NCBI GenBank assembly: GCA_003554185.1
Contig: PWFU01000087.1
Location: 1-54,799, forward strand
Length of the DNA stretch: 54,799 bases
Direction of reading: 5' to 3'
Origin: Candidatus Dojkabacteria bacterium
GTDB lineage: Bacteria; Patescibacteriota; Dojkabacteria; SC72; T1SED10-24
Of the stretch, positions 17,234 through 25,494 are shown in pieces. Under the pieces are notes generated by a model, which was given only the letters and a program-made list of their open reading frames with translations, did no database searches and was not told the origin of the DNA. The translations under genes were made by a program, and so were the position numbers. The stretch's first letter is position 1. Every line of letters starts with the position of its first letter.

Positions 17234-17438
17234 ACGAAGATAATCTCTTAGTTTTTAGTAATACAAGATAAATTATTGGAAGAATAGCTACTGTGTTTAG
17301 TATTAAAATAAGAATAAACCATACGAGGTGATTGTTTCGCCCAGCTTTCCATAAGGCAATACCTTTCCAAACAAGCTCCCATAAACCCAATATTATAATT
17401 ACTATCCAAAATGTTTTATCTAGTTCTATGAGCTCCAT
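17223..17438 (-). CDS. DUF5652-like two-helix membrane protein
   Basis: The 71-residue protein has two membrane helices (about 9-29 and 37-60) separated by a short basic loop. The segments LWELVWKGIALWKAGRNNHLVWF and LNTVAILPIIYL match my memory of the DUF5652 family, which is frequent in Candidate Phyla Radiation genomes. Function unknown. A TATAAT box at 17455-17460 lies 16 nt before the ATG. The small lipoprotein-like gene overlaps its stop. Confidence 0.75.
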   Translation of the reverse strand: MELIELDKTFWIVIIILGLWELVWKGIALWKAGRNNHLVWFILILILNTVAILPIIYLVLLKTKRLSSYDK

Positions 17439-17548
17439 ATTATGTATTTTAAAAATTATATAAAACTCCCTACCTTATAATAGCCAGTTTTCGAGATAAA
17501 TTTCAACCTTACTTTGATTATTAAGAATATTATATTAAAATAGAAGTA

Positions 17549-19081
17549 ATGAATAGGAAACTTGTTTTTACAATAATACTTTTTATAATTCTAGCCCTTG
17601 TATTGTACTTTTTAAGGCCTTGGTTTCATAGTACTGCAATGTTTTTTTATACCAACCCGGTGATATTACAAGCTATAGTGGTAACTCTTCTTATTCACTT
17701 TTTAGTATTAAAAAGAATCCCTGCTTTGAAAAAAAGTGTTGAATTCTCTGATGTAGAAGGAGGCTCTTCAGAGACTATTCATATATCAACACTCTCTATT
17801 TTAACTCCTCTCATTTTAATTTTTTTGTTAATTGTAGGATCTATCTTCGCAGGTTGGTTTAGAAATATACATATAACTGAGCAGGTTGAATATGTTTCTA
17901 GACAAGATTTGCCGGAATCTTCAAACAATTTGAGATTAATGCCATATTCTGTCGCTAGGAGATACGCTAAAGATTCATTACAGCTAAGTCAATTTAAATT
18001 AGGTACAGAAAATATTGCCTTAATTGATGAAAATATGAGTTGGACATTTCCTCTAACTCCAGATGGTACTGTTATTCAGTTTACTAAGAAAAATAAAGGG
18101 ATCACTTATATTGACGCAACAGAACAAGATAGAAATACTAAGAACTTTTTTAAAGATATGGAAATTGGAGAAGGCATGTACATTACAGACAATCTATTTT
18201 GGAATATATTTAAGCATAGATATTTTGTCGACGTAGATGACCCTTATTACTTAATAGACGAAAAGAATGAAGATATTTTGACTGCTTTGGGGGCTACTTC
18301 TTATGATTTTAATTTTAGATATGGAGTCGCTTATACAGTACCTAAGTTTGAAGGTGTTTTTTTAACTGATACTAGTGGAGATTTGGAATTATTGTCTCCA
18401 GAAGAAGCGCAGGAACATTCTGTACTTGGTGAAAACAGAGTATTCCCGGAAAACTTGGCTAGAGAATATACTAATGCATATCAATACCATCTTGGTGTTT
18501 TAAATAAACTTTTTATTCATGAAGATCAAATAAAGATCCAAGACGTTAGAGATTTTGCTGAGGGATCACGTGTTAATAGACAACCATACCTTATGGATAC
18601 AGAAGAAGGTCTAAAATGGTTCATTAGTGCTGAACCCCATGGAGATAGTCATGGTATATTTAAAATCTTCGTAATAGATGCATTATCTGGTGATTTTGAA
18701 ATATTTGAATTAGAAGGGGATGATATTTTAACCGGACCAGCTAAAGCAGTAGACTATGTTAGGCGTTCTAATCCAATAGTCGATTGGAACAGATTTGATT
18801 CTGTAGAGCCATTACCTTTTGTAAGAGAACAAAACCTATTTTGGAAGCTTGCCGTTATACCTTCTGACTCAGCGGGTATTGCATATCAAGCTTTTGTGGA
18901 TGCTAGTACCAATGAAGTTTATGAACTTTCGGAAGAGGATGAAATTAAAAAATTTCTTGATGGTGATATAGATTTGGAGGAAATTGATCCCACTACTGAT
19001 CCAACCTCAGATGAAGTTTTAAATGAAATCAGAAAGAAATTTACAGAGCTGGAAGAATTATTTGAGCAAATTGATTTGTAA
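17549..19081 (+). CDS. multi-span membrane protein with large extracytoplasmic domain
   Basis: The 510-residue protein has three hydrophobic helices near the N-terminus (about 5-22, 32-52 and 83-108), then roughly 400 residues of mixed alpha/beta sequence that would lie outside the cell. This part has several WxFxxxxD-like and DxxSGDFEIFEL-like segments reminiscent of PepSY-type or beta-propeller repeats, but nothing I can assign. An internal similarity may exist between the ITDNLFWNIFKHR and REQNLFWKLAVIP segments. It stands alone on the plus strand and converges with the YlbF-family gene 8 nt away. Confidence 0.65.
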   Translation: MNRKLVFTIILFIILALVLYFLRPWFHSTAMFFYTNPVILQAIVVTLLIHFLVLKRIPALKKSVEFSDVEGGSSETIHISTLSILTPLILIFLLIVGSIFAGWFRNIHITEQVEYVSRQDLPESSNNLRLMPYSVARRYAKDSLQLSQFKLGTENIALIDENMSWTFPLTPDGTVIQFTKKNKGITYIDATEQDRNTKNFFKDMEIGEGMYITDNLFWNIFKHRYFVDVDDPYYLIDEKNEDILTALGATSYDFNFRYGVAYTVPKFEGVFLTDTSGDLELLSPEEAQEHSVLGENRVFPENLAREYTNAYQYHLGVLNKLFIHEDQIKIQDVRDFAEGSRVNRQPYLMDTEEGLKWFISAEPHGDSHGIFKIFVIDALSGDFEIFELEGDDILTGPAKAVDYVRRSNPIVDWNRFDSVEPLPFVREQNLFWKLAVIPSDSAGIAYQAFVDASTNEVYELSEEDEIKKFLDGDIDLEEIDPTTDPTSDEVLNEIRKKFTELEELFEQIDL

Positions 19082-19089
19082 AAAAGCTA

Positions 19090-19467
19090 TTAGCAACAAC
19101 CTTTTCCGCAACGAGATCTTGGTGTTGGTGAAAATGGGAATTTTAGGTTTTTAGTTAAATAATCTGCTTGTTTCCATATAAATTCTTGAAACTTCCTTTG
19201 TGATGCGAACCATTTAGCAATGTTTTTATTTTCGTTTACTTTTTTTTCTAGTTTTTTTACTTCTTTTTCTTGTTCTTCTTTTCCTTCAAAATTACCTTGT
19301 TCTAGTATTTGTAATGTATTTCTAGCATTAAAATATTCATCCAAAAGTTTTTGAGAATCTTTGTCTTTTTTCCATAAATCCTCTGCTTTTTTATACTCCC
19401 TATACTCCGTTGAATTAAAAATTGTTTCTAACAAATCATCCAAAGATTTCTGTACCTTTTTATTCAT
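19090..19467 (-). CDS. YlbF/YmcA family protein with C-terminal cysteine motif
   Basis: The 125-residue helical protein resembles the YlbF/YmcA (Com_YlbF) family: a helical hairpin with the typical segments STEYREYKKAEDLWKKD and LLDEYFNARNTLQ. It ends in a cysteine-rich tail, RCGKGCC. In Bacillus, YlbF, YmcA and YaaT form a complex with Fe-S clusters that acts on RNA processing and development; whether this protein does the same is inference. It follows the LysRS gene by 18 nt on the same strand, so they are probably co-transcribed. Confidence 0.72.
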   Translation of the reverse strand: MNKKVQKSLDDLLETIFNSTEYREYKKAEDLWKKDKDSQKLLDEYFNARNTLQILEQGNFEGKEEQEKEVKKLEKKVNENKNIAKWFASQRKFQEFIWKQADYLTKNLKFPFSPTPRSRCGKGCC

Positions 19468-19485
19468 ATATTCACTATTATCAAA

Positions 19486-21015
19486 TTAAATATCGAGCAA
19501 TTTTAAAATTTCTTCTCTGTCTACGGCATAAAGAAATGTTGCTAATCTCGGGCCTTGATCTTGAGAAATTAAAAGATTGTACAGGTGTTTAAAAAACGTT
19601 TTTTGTCTTTCCTTCATCTGTTTTTTATCATCTTCATAACCTTCTCTTGGGATTGCATATAGTATTTCAGTTAATTCTTCAATTGTTGGATTATTATTTT
19701 TCTCAAGAAAATCTTTTAGCTTTTTAACCATATCTTTTTCTTCTGAAGACATTTGGGATATATATTTTGTATTTACACTATCTCTAATTTCGATTTTACT
19801 ATCAGGATTGTATTCTTCTAACCAATGTTTAGCTCTTTTTACTCTTTCTTCAACAATTTGTTTATCATAATTCTCCCCCAGCCTATCAAGCAACTCGTAA
19901 ATTTTATTTAAGTCCCACTGCAATATTTGCCCAAAAGCTACTGCCTGTCTAAAAGAGATACTATTTTCTATACCATGTTGTTTATCGTACTCATCATATT
20001 GTCTAAAGATTTCGGTATCAAAAGCAAGATCAAATTTTTGATTTGGTTTCTTTCTAGTATATAACCATTTAAGCATTTCTGGAGTGTAGATTCTCAGAAG
20101 ATTTTTAGGAGAAATAGCTGTACCTGTTGAAATGGACATTCTACCTGCCAATCCTTGCAAGCCTATTAAATCATATTCTATAAAAACGGGTGGATGTATA
20201 TCAAAGATCTTCTTAGCAATTCTTGACGCTGCGTCAAAACTACTACCTGGGCTAGCATGATCATGTCCTCCAGGTTCAAAATTAACTCCTTCAAATTTCC
20301 ATCTCATAGGCCAGTCAACTTTCCACGGTAGCTTAACATTAGAACAATTTTTTAAATCTATTACTTCTTCTTTATTAGTATCTAAACAACGATATTCTAA
20401 TCTAGTTTCTTCAATATCTAGTATCTTTGTATTATCTTTACCAGAAAAACTTGAATATATGGAAATTGGATAGAACTCTTGAATATATTTTTCTTCATCA
20501 ATGTTTTTATTCTTCTTTCCTTTTTCACTCATTAAAGAAAGTAAAATTTTGGCTATCTCCTGTCTATTTTCAATGGCATGTATAATTAAACCATTATACT
20601 CACCATTCTTGTATTTTTCTGATTGATAAATATATTCAATATCAATTTCTAATTCTTCAAGAGCTTCTTCTAATTCAATTTCGAATCTTCTAGCGTAAGA
20701 TGGTAGCTCATTCTCAGGATCGGGTATGTCACTTAATGGCATACCTATATATTTTTCGAATGAAGATGGAATATTCTGCGGAACTTTTCTAAATCTATCA
20801 AAATCATCCCAAGAAAGAATGAATCTCGTTTTAAAACCTCTTTCATTCATTTCTTCTACTAAAGGAACACAGGTCATTATGTCTCGGAAATTACCAAAAT
20901 GGACTACACCAGACGGGCTTACTCCTGATGCGAAGGTGTATACTTCCTCATTTGGGAACTTATCCAATATTCTATCTACAACATCTTTTGTCCAACGAAG
21001 TTTTTGTTTAACCAT
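19486..21015 (-). CDS. lysS: lysyl-tRNA synthetase, class I
   Basis: It charges tRNA-Lys. The 509-residue protein is the class I (archaeal-type, LysK) enzyme, not the class II form of most bacteria. The HIGH-like signature is GVSPSGVVHFGNFRD (about 31-45) and the KMSKS-like loop is GRMSISTGT (291-299). Between them are the family-typical WPMRWKFEGVNFEPGGHDHASPGSS segment pieces. The C-terminal helical anticodon-binding region is complete. Class I LysRS occurs in spirochaetes, some alphaproteobacteria and various CPR lineages. It leads an operon with the YlbF-family gene and is divergent from the PAP2 gene. Confidence 0.96.
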   Translation of the reverse strand: MVKQKLRWTKDVVDRILDKFPNEEVYTFASGVSPSGVVHFGNFRDIMTCVPLVEEMNERGFKTRFILSWDDFDRFRKVPQNIPSSFEKYIGMPLSDIPDPENELPSYARRFEIELEEALEELEIDIEYIYQSEKYKNGEYNGLIIHAIENRQEIAKILLSLMSEKGKKNKNIDEEKYIQEFYPISIYSSFSGKDNTKILDIEETRLEYRCLDTNKEEVIDLKNCSNVKLPWKVDWPMRWKFEGVNFEPGGHDHASPGSSFDAASRIAKKIFDIHPPVFIEYDLIGLQGLAGRMSISTGTAISPKNLLRIYTPEMLKWLYTRKKPNQKFDLAFDTEIFRQYDEYDKQHGIENSISFRQAVAFGQILQWDLNKIYELLDRLGENYDKQIVEERVKRAKHWLEEYNPDSKIEIRDSVNTKYISQMSSEEKDMVKKLKDFLEKNNNPTIEELTEILYAIPREGYEDDKKQMKERQKTFFKHLYNLLISQDQGPRLATFLYAVDREEILKLLDI

Positions 21016-21185
21016 ATCAGAAGATTTATCTTACACATGCAAATCATACTGAAAAAATATCTTTTATTCAAGGATTTTTAAAACAAATTGAATTGTGTAA
21101 TTTATTGTGTTTTAATTCCCATAATATATTAGCAAGACTAATTTTTTATACTTTTGAAAAGACTTTTTCATCTTGCCATTGAAAT

Positions 21186-22214
21186 ATGTTTAATAGGATT
21201 TTTTGGAAACAAGAAGTTTCAGAAAGCACTTTGAAAGAGTTGAACTATATACTGTTATATTTTTTGATTGTATTATTATTTCTGATATTTTGGTCTGATT
21301 TAAGAGATATTGAGATAACTAAATTTTTTTATAATTTAAGGGAGTATGGAATAGATTACTTTGGTAATTATTTTGCAAAATTACTTACAATTTTCTCCTA
21401 TATTGGTGTTGAACAGTTTTTTAAAGCAATAATATTTCCATTACTTTTTTTCTTGGGATACAAGTACTTGGGAATAAAGGCTTTGACTGCTTTAATATTT
21501 GGTGGTGGTGTAGCATTTTTTTTTCGTATGATTACAGAACTACCTCGTCCTTTTTTTATGGAAATGGGATATTATGAACCAGGTTTCAGTTTCCCAAGCG
21601 GACATATAGTTCAACTAATAATGGTTTTGGGTATTATTGCATTCTTTTATCAGAACAAAATTTTTAATTTTCTTTCTGTATTATTAATACTGTTTGTAGG
21701 TTTTTCCCGTTTGTTGTTTGGCTTTCATTCTTTGGATGATATTCTTGCAGGTATTATCATAGGTGTTGGCGCTTTGTATCTATTTTTAAAACTTATTGAA
21801 ATTTTACAGAATAAGGGGGTAGATTTTGTATGTTTTTTATCAGTTATCTTACTTTTAGGAATACCATTTTATATATTATTTCTTACGGATGATTTATCTA
21901 GATATGCAATGTTGTTACTTTATCTCTGTGGTGTAGTTATTGGATATTATTTATCTGAGTTGAATTTTCTTAAAAATTTTGAAATTAACGAAGAGAGATT
22001 AAGTAGATTCTTACATGCTCTCTTTTGTATGATTTTGACAATAACAATATATATCCTTATAGAAGTTTCTTTGGAAGCCATTTCTGACAATTATGATTTA
22101 CTAATGTGTTTCCTTTTTGGACTTCTTATTTCTTTCTTGGTTCCGTTTTTTTTAAAGGTTCTTAACTATTTCATTAAAAATAAAGTTTTGTATTCTTTAA
22201 ATAAACCAAAATGA
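21186..22214 (+). CDS. PAP2-family membrane phosphatase
   Basis: This 342-residue polytopic protein has about nine membrane helices. The N-terminal half carries the PAP2 catalytic motifs: ELPRPF near residue 121, the PSGH motif (SFPSGHIVQ, about 138-146) and SRLLFGFHSLDDILAG (about 177-192). The lysine of the usual KxxxxxxRP motif is not obvious. PAP2 enzymes dephosphorylate lipid pyrophosphates such as undecaprenyl pyrophosphate; that role fits the isoprenoid and wall genes here but is inference. The C-terminal four helices are outside the standard domain. Confidence 0.85.
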   Translation: MFNRIFWKQEVSESTLKELNYILLYFLIVLLFLIFWSDLRDIEITKFFYNLREYGIDYFGNYFAKLLTIFSYIGVEQFFKAIIFPLLFFLGYKYLGIKALTALIFGGGVAFFFRMITELPRPFFMEMGYYEPGFSFPSGHIVQLIMVLGIIAFFYQNKIFNFLSVLLILFVGFSRLLFGFHSLDDILAGIIIGVGALYLFLKLIEILQNKGVDFVCFLSVILLLGIPFYILFLTDDLSRYAMLLLYLCGVVIGYYLSELNFLKNFEINEERLSRFLHALFCMILTITIYILIEVSLEAISDNYDLLMCFLFGLLISFLVPFFLKVLNYFIKNKVLYSLNKPK

Positions 22215-22296
22215 AACACCTCCTGGAATAGAGAAAACATATTTAACTCAAAACATCTTGAAATCTATCCAAGAAAACTGATTTTAGAACTCTATC

Positions 22297-22305
22297 TGAT
22301 ATAAT
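22297..22305 (+). promoter_or_regulatory. extended -10 promoter, leaderless start
   Basis: TGATATAAT, a perfect extended -10 box, ends 5 nt before the ATG at 22311. Transcription should start on or next to the first base of the start codon, so the mRNA would lack a leader. No good -35 box is visible. Confidence 0.7.
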
Positions 22306-22310
22306 CTAAT

Positions 22311-22967
22311 ATGATCAAAAAAGCTTCTGTATTTATACTAATATGCATTTTTATAGTACTAGGTTTGCTAGTTATACAGCAGCATTATGGTATAGATAAT
22401 GAGTCTGAAAAAGATGATGGAGAAATTGAAGGTTTAGAAAAAGATAAGGGACCTCTTAAACTTGGTTACTGCGAAACTTTCTCTAAATATGCTGAAGAAT
22501 TAGCGGATAAAAATAATCTTGATTTAAAATTGTACAATAGTTCTTCTTTCGTTCTTTCTGCATTAAGCAAGGGGAAAATAGATTACGCTGTTATCGGGAG
22601 AAAAGCAAGAGAGTATGAATTACATGAAGGGGTTATAGAGAAGCCTTTAAGAGATGATTTAGGATATACTCTGGTTTCTGATTATCGTGATTTTATAAAA
22701 TATTTCGAATTACCCAACATTGAAATACATACTGCTTTAGATCAAGAGGAGGTAGAAGAATTTCTATCTTTTGGGGACAATATAGTGTATCACGAAGAAC
22801 TAAAGGATGCCGTCCAAGAAGGAGATGTGGTTTTAATTCACTGGAATGATTGGAATGATGATTATAAATTATTTATTCCGATAGACAAAACCGGCAAAGT
22901 AGAAAAATTTAGAACCCCTATTTTATACAAACAAGACACTTCTCCAGAGATAGATATCCCTGATTAA
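22311..22967 (+). CDS. exported protein resembling one lobe of a periplasmic binding protein
   Basis: The 218-residue protein has a signal-anchor (about 5-24) without a lipobox cysteine, an acidic linker, then a domain beginning PLKLGYCETFSKYAEELADK and containing SALSKGKIDYAVIGRKA. These match the strand-helix pattern of type 2 solute-binding proteins (for example a ligand-competition segment 'LxxGKxDxAxxG'). It is short, so it may have only a reduced two-lobe fold. No transporter genes are next to it. Its end overlaps the convergent 104-residue gene by 4 nt. Confidence 0.6.
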   Translation: MIKKASVFILICIFIVLGLLVIQQHYGIDNESEKDDGEIEGLEKDKGPLKLGYCETFSKYAEELADKNNLDLKLYNSSSFVLSALSKGKIDYAVIGRKAREYELHEGVIEKPLRDDLGYTLVSDYRDFIKYFELPNIEIHTALDQEEVEEFLSFGDNIVYHEELKDAVQEGDVVLIHWNDWNDDYKLFIPIDKTGKVEKFRTPILYKQDTSPEIDIPD

Positions 22968-23278
22968 TAATCCCCATTTTTGCGATAATCTAAAGCAATA
23001 CCAAATATTTCCTTGTATGTATAAGCCTTCTGGGGATTATCTGTTTCTAGCCTATGTATTTTTTCTTCCATACTCTCTAAATATTCATCAAGTTGTTCTG
23101 TAGGAGCTGCTTTAATAGTATCTAAATATTCTTGGGCTTCTTTTTTAACTGAATTTTGAAGATGTACGGAACTTTTGAATAACTCAGCGTTTTCAAGAGC
23201 AGCACACAGACGAATTTCTTGAAATATTATATCTCTTTGTATCTCCTGCAAATGTGTTATATGTGCTTCAGTTTCCAT
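22964..23278 (-). CDS. small helical hypothetical protein
   Basis: This 104-residue soluble protein is predicted wholly helical, with no motif I recognise. It lies 17 nt downstream of the DUF362-type pseudogene on the minus strand and overlaps the convergent binding-protein-like gene by 4 nt. The reading frame is supported by its position and codon use only. Confidence 0.5.
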   Translation of the reverse strand: METEAHITHLQEIQRDIIFQEIRLCAALENAELFKSSVHLQNSVKKEAQEYLDTIKAAPTEQLDEYLESMEEKIHRLETDNPQKAYTYKEIFGIALDYRKNGDY

Positions 23279-23295
23279 AGATTTTATTTAAAAAT

Positions 23296-24069
23296 TTATT
23301 TAAAGTTCTTTATCTGAGGTAATTCTTCGGCTCGAACTTTTGCTAAAGAATTACCTTTAAAACCTTGGATTATTTCAATACCTCTTAAATCTATATCTCT
23401 TCTCTGGGTAGAAGCTAAAAGAAGATTTGGTTGAGCAATTTCTCCTATATCCGGCCCCCCGTTTATAAAGCATTTTCTTGCATCCATGATAATTAGATCA
23501 GGATTTATTACTCTATTTAATTCTGCAATTTTTTCTTGTAATTTATGTGTATGGAATTTTAAACGATCACGTTGTCTAGTAAACCCCATTGAAAGTTTAA
23601 TACTACCTGTAAAATCTGCATATCTGTGAGTTTTGAGGCAAGGTAATAATATTAGTTTATCTACTTCTTCTAGTATTTGAGGTAAAAATATTTTTTTTAG
23701 ATATTTTCCTTCTGTAATTTCTTTTTTAGACCACTTTGTGTCTTCGAAACATAGAATCTCCAAGTTTTTATAATATTTTTCTAGTTCTGGTATATTTAAC
23801 CTTTTCATTTCTTTGGAAGTTTTTCTGTAAAAGGTTGATGACTCTCCAATAATAATTTTTCCAGCGTCATGTTCATTAAGAGACTCTATTATAACTTTTT
23901 AAAAATCTTTATCTGTTGAAGCTGGAAATGGGTCAGCAGTATTGAAATTTGGTTTGACTAATACAACATCTCCCTTTTTTATGAAATTTGAAAAACCTCC
24001 CAAAGGCTTGAGGAGTTTTAAGATGTCTTTTTTGAGATCTTTACTTGCTTCTATTTCTGAAACAGCCAT
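23296..24069 (-). pseudogene. DUF362-family protein interrupted by an in-frame TAA
   Basis: From ATG 24069 to the stop at 23296 the frame reads as one DUF362 protein of 257 codons, except for a TAA at codon 57 (23899-23901). Before it: KKGDVVLVKPNFNTADPF and STDKDF. After it: KVIIESLNEHDAGKIIIGESS, then the family-typical KTHRYADFTGSIKLSMGF, DLIIMDARKCFINGGP and the C-terminal strand. The stop replaces what is usually a hydrophobic residue, and one base change (TTA to TAA) would explain it. No shift of frame occurs. An internal ATG at 23808 could still yield the 170-residue C-terminal part. It may be a recent pseudogene or an assembly error. Confidence 0.75.
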
Positions 24070-24126
24070 GTTCTATTCTCCCATATTTTTTTATTAGCTT
24101 CAATTCTTCCTATTATATATGATTAA

Positions 24127-24234
24127 AGAAAAATAGATCTAGGAAATCGTTTCTATAACAAGGAATTAGAAAAAGAATATATAGATAACTTGCATAAAAA
24201 ACTAGAAGAAACTAAGAACTACCTTCTTAGTTAA
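24127..24234 (+). pseudogene. possible C-terminal remnant of a lost gene
   Basis: A 35-codon frame with protein-like composition, including NKELEKEYIDNLHKKLEETK, ends with TAA at 24232-24234, just before a hairpin and T-run. It has no ATG, GTG or TTG near its beginning and is preceded in frame by TAA at 24124. The charged helical sequence, plus a terminator right after it, suggests the tail of a decayed gene. Chance cannot be excluded. Confidence 0.25.
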
Positions 24235-24255
24235 CAACTTCTCTGTTAATTTTTT
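24211..24255 (+). terminator. tandem hairpins with T-run
   Basis: Hairpin one has an 8-bp perfect stem ACTAAGAA (24211-24218) and TTCTTAGT (24224-24231). Hairpin two has stem TTAACA (24231-24236) and TGTTAA (24244-24249) followed by TTTTTT to 24255, a standard intrinsic terminator for plus-strand transcription. No intact plus-strand gene lies just upstream, consistent with a decayed one. Confidence 0.55.
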
Positions 24256-24442
24256 ATTATTGATTAATAGAAAAGTTGAAAAGTGGTTAAACCTAACAAG
24301 CAAAACAGAGCAATAGTATAAAGGATTTGTATATACAGATACATTAAGGGTTTCCTGTTTTTTATATCTTCTATAGGATTAATCATCGAGGGATTCTATC
24401 ATGAATAATTATCAGGATCAAACTCTTATACGTCTACATCTC

Positions 24443-24631
24443 TTACCCAAAAACCGTTTCAATGACTAACCAAACTTCTTTCCGGAATATACGTTGTTCC
24501 TCTTCATCATCAGGATAAAATTCTTCTGCGATCTTTGGGATCTGCTCTTCAGGATTTGATAAAATCCTCTCAAGGATTTCCTCATTCATTTGACTATCTT
24601 CGTTATTGTTATTTTCTCCTTCTCTTACCAT
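24443..24631 (-). CDS. 62-residue acidic hypothetical protein
   Basis: This small acidic protein contains MNEEILERILSNPEEQ and the segment FYPDDEEEQRIFRKEVW; no family is recognised. I chose ATG 24631 rather than the in-frame GTG at 24637 because a perfect extended -10 box (TGATATAAT, minus strand 24646-24638) ends 6 nt before that ATG, placing the RNA start at the A of the ATG. The GTG would then be upstream of the transcript. The promoter is the best evidence that the gene is real. Confidence 0.6.
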   Translation of the reverse strand: MVREGENNNNEDSQMNEEILERILSNPEEQIPKIAEEFYPDDEEEQRIFRKEVWLVIETVFG

Positions 24632-24637
24632 ACCCAC

Positions 24638-24646
24638 ATTATATCA
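24638..24646 (-). promoter_or_regulatory. extended -10 promoter of the 62-residue gene
   Basis: TGATATAAT on the minus strand, identical to the box before the gene at 22311, ends 6 nt before ATG 24631. A leaderless mRNA is implied. Confidence 0.65.
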
Positions 24647-24691
24647 TATATGAGGTAAATATATTAATGGGGTGTTTTTTCTATAATTTTC

Positions 24692-24700
24692 TGTTATACT
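24692..24700 (+). promoter_or_regulatory. extended -10 promoter with long leader, RRM gene
   Basis: TGTTATACT matches the extended -10 form. The predicted start near 24707 leaves about 79 nt of untranslated leader before the ATG at 24786, the longest I find here. The leader contains a small dyad (TACAA/TTGTA) and could have a regulatory role. Confidence 0.45.
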
Positions 24701-24785
24701 CGTAAAAGTTTCTGGCAGAAAATACAAAGTTGTACTTTTTGAAAGTTTTCCGCTCTGAACGTATTTAATTTTTTATTTTTCTTAA

Positions 24786-25040
24786 ATGAAGAAGCTATTC
24801 GTAGGTTCAATTTCTTTTGATTCCACAGAGGAATCTTTAAAAGAAAAGTTTTCCGAAATTGGCGAAGTTTTATCTGCAAAGATAATCTTCGATAAATTTT
24901 CTGGAAAATCTAGAGGTTTTGGGTTTGTTGAAATGGCAAACGATGAAGACGCAGCCAAAGCTATAGAGGAATTGAACGGCACAAAGTTGGACGGTAGAGA
25001 AATCGTTGTAAACGAGGCCAAACCAAGAGAATCAAAATAA
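24786..25040 (+). CDS. RRM-type RNA-binding protein
   Basis: This 84-residue protein is a single RNA recognition motif. RNP2 is LFVGSI (residues 4-9) and RNP1 is KSRGFGFVEM (about 42-51), with the aromatic residues for RNA stacking present. The C-terminal tail is short and basic. Such stand-alone RRM proteins in bacteria (for example cyanobacterial Rbp) act as RNA chaperones and are often cold-induced. It has its own extended -10 promoter, a long leader and an intrinsic terminator, so it is a single-gene unit. Confidence 0.95.
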   Translation: MKKLFVGSISFDSTEESLKEKFSEIGEVLSAKIIFDKFSGKSRGFGFVEMANDEDAAKAIEELNGTKLDGREIVVNEAKPRESK

Positions 25041-25062
25041 CGATTGATTATCTCGATAAAAT

Positions 25063-25095
25063 AGGTACAGGGGTTTTTACTTGTACCTTTTTTTT
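25063..25095 (+). terminator. intrinsic terminator after the RRM gene
   Basis: A 7-bp stem, AGGTACA (25063-25069) with TGTACCT (25082-25088), encloses a 12-nt loop and is followed by a run of T to 25095. Confidence 0.75.
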
Positions 25096-25097
25096 CT

Positions 25098-25442
25098 TTA
25101 ATTTACTTGTCTTATGTGGACATCTTCAGCTTCAAAAACTTCTTCTGTGAGAAACTGTAACTTTTCTTTGGTTAATCCTAATTCAATGCAAGTTAGAAGA
25201 TCTATATGTAAATAATTATATTCAGGCCAACTGTGAAAAGCTATATGAGACTCTCCTAGAATCTTAACCAGTGTAACACCATAAGGTTCAAACTGTTGAC
25301 TGAATTCTTCTATTTCTGTTAACCCCAATTGCTTTATATACACATCGGCATAAGGTACAAAATGTTGTACTTTCTCAATTTTTTCTCTCGAGATATCCTT
25401 AATCTCAAGAATCCAATGTTCCTTGTAAGGGTAATTACTCAT
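25098..25442 (-). CDS. speD: S-adenosylmethionine decarboxylase proenzyme
   Basis: SAM decarboxylase supplies decarboxylated SAM for spermidine synthesis. The 114-residue protein is the short bacterial/archaeal (SpeH, class 1B) form. The self-cleavage site lies between Glu64 and Ser65 (GESHIAFHSWPEY); the serine becomes the pyruvoyl group. The following HIDLLTC segment has the conserved cysteine (Cys85). No spermidine synthase gene is in the window. TATACT (25455-25450) ends 7 nt before the ATG, implying a leaderless mRNA. It converges with the RRM gene. Confidence 0.95.
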   Translation of the reverse strand: MSNYPYKEHWILEIKDISREKIEKVQHFVPYADVYIKQLGLTEIEEFSQQFEPYGVTLVKILGESHIAFHSWPEYNYLHIDLLTCIELGLTKEKLQFLTEEVFEAEDVHIRQVN

Positions 25443-25449
25443 AAGTGAC

Positions 25450-25455
25450 AGTATA
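25450..25455 (-). promoter_or_regulatory. -10 box of speD, leaderless start
   Basis: TATACT on the minus strand ends 7 nt before the speD ATG. Transcription would begin at the start codon. No strong -35 box is seen. Confidence 0.5.
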
Positions 25456-25494
25456 TATCTTTTTTCACGATACTATAAAACCTATAGGCAAAAA

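Larger units (their letters stand above)
24070..24442. other. 373-nt region without an intact gene
   Basis: This stretch holds the probable promoter of the DUF362 gene (TATAAT on the minus strand near 24111-24116), a 35-codon coding remnant on the plus strand, and a terminator-like hairpin. From 24256 to 24442 I see no gene, RNA or repeat. One short identity to the 5' end of bacterial 16S rRNA (14 nt, 24413-24426, minus strand) is noted separately. Confidence 0.5.

Noticed and set aside
24632-24637. GTG start for the small acidic gene
   Set aside because: It lies between the -10 box and the expected RNA start; ATG 24631 fits better.
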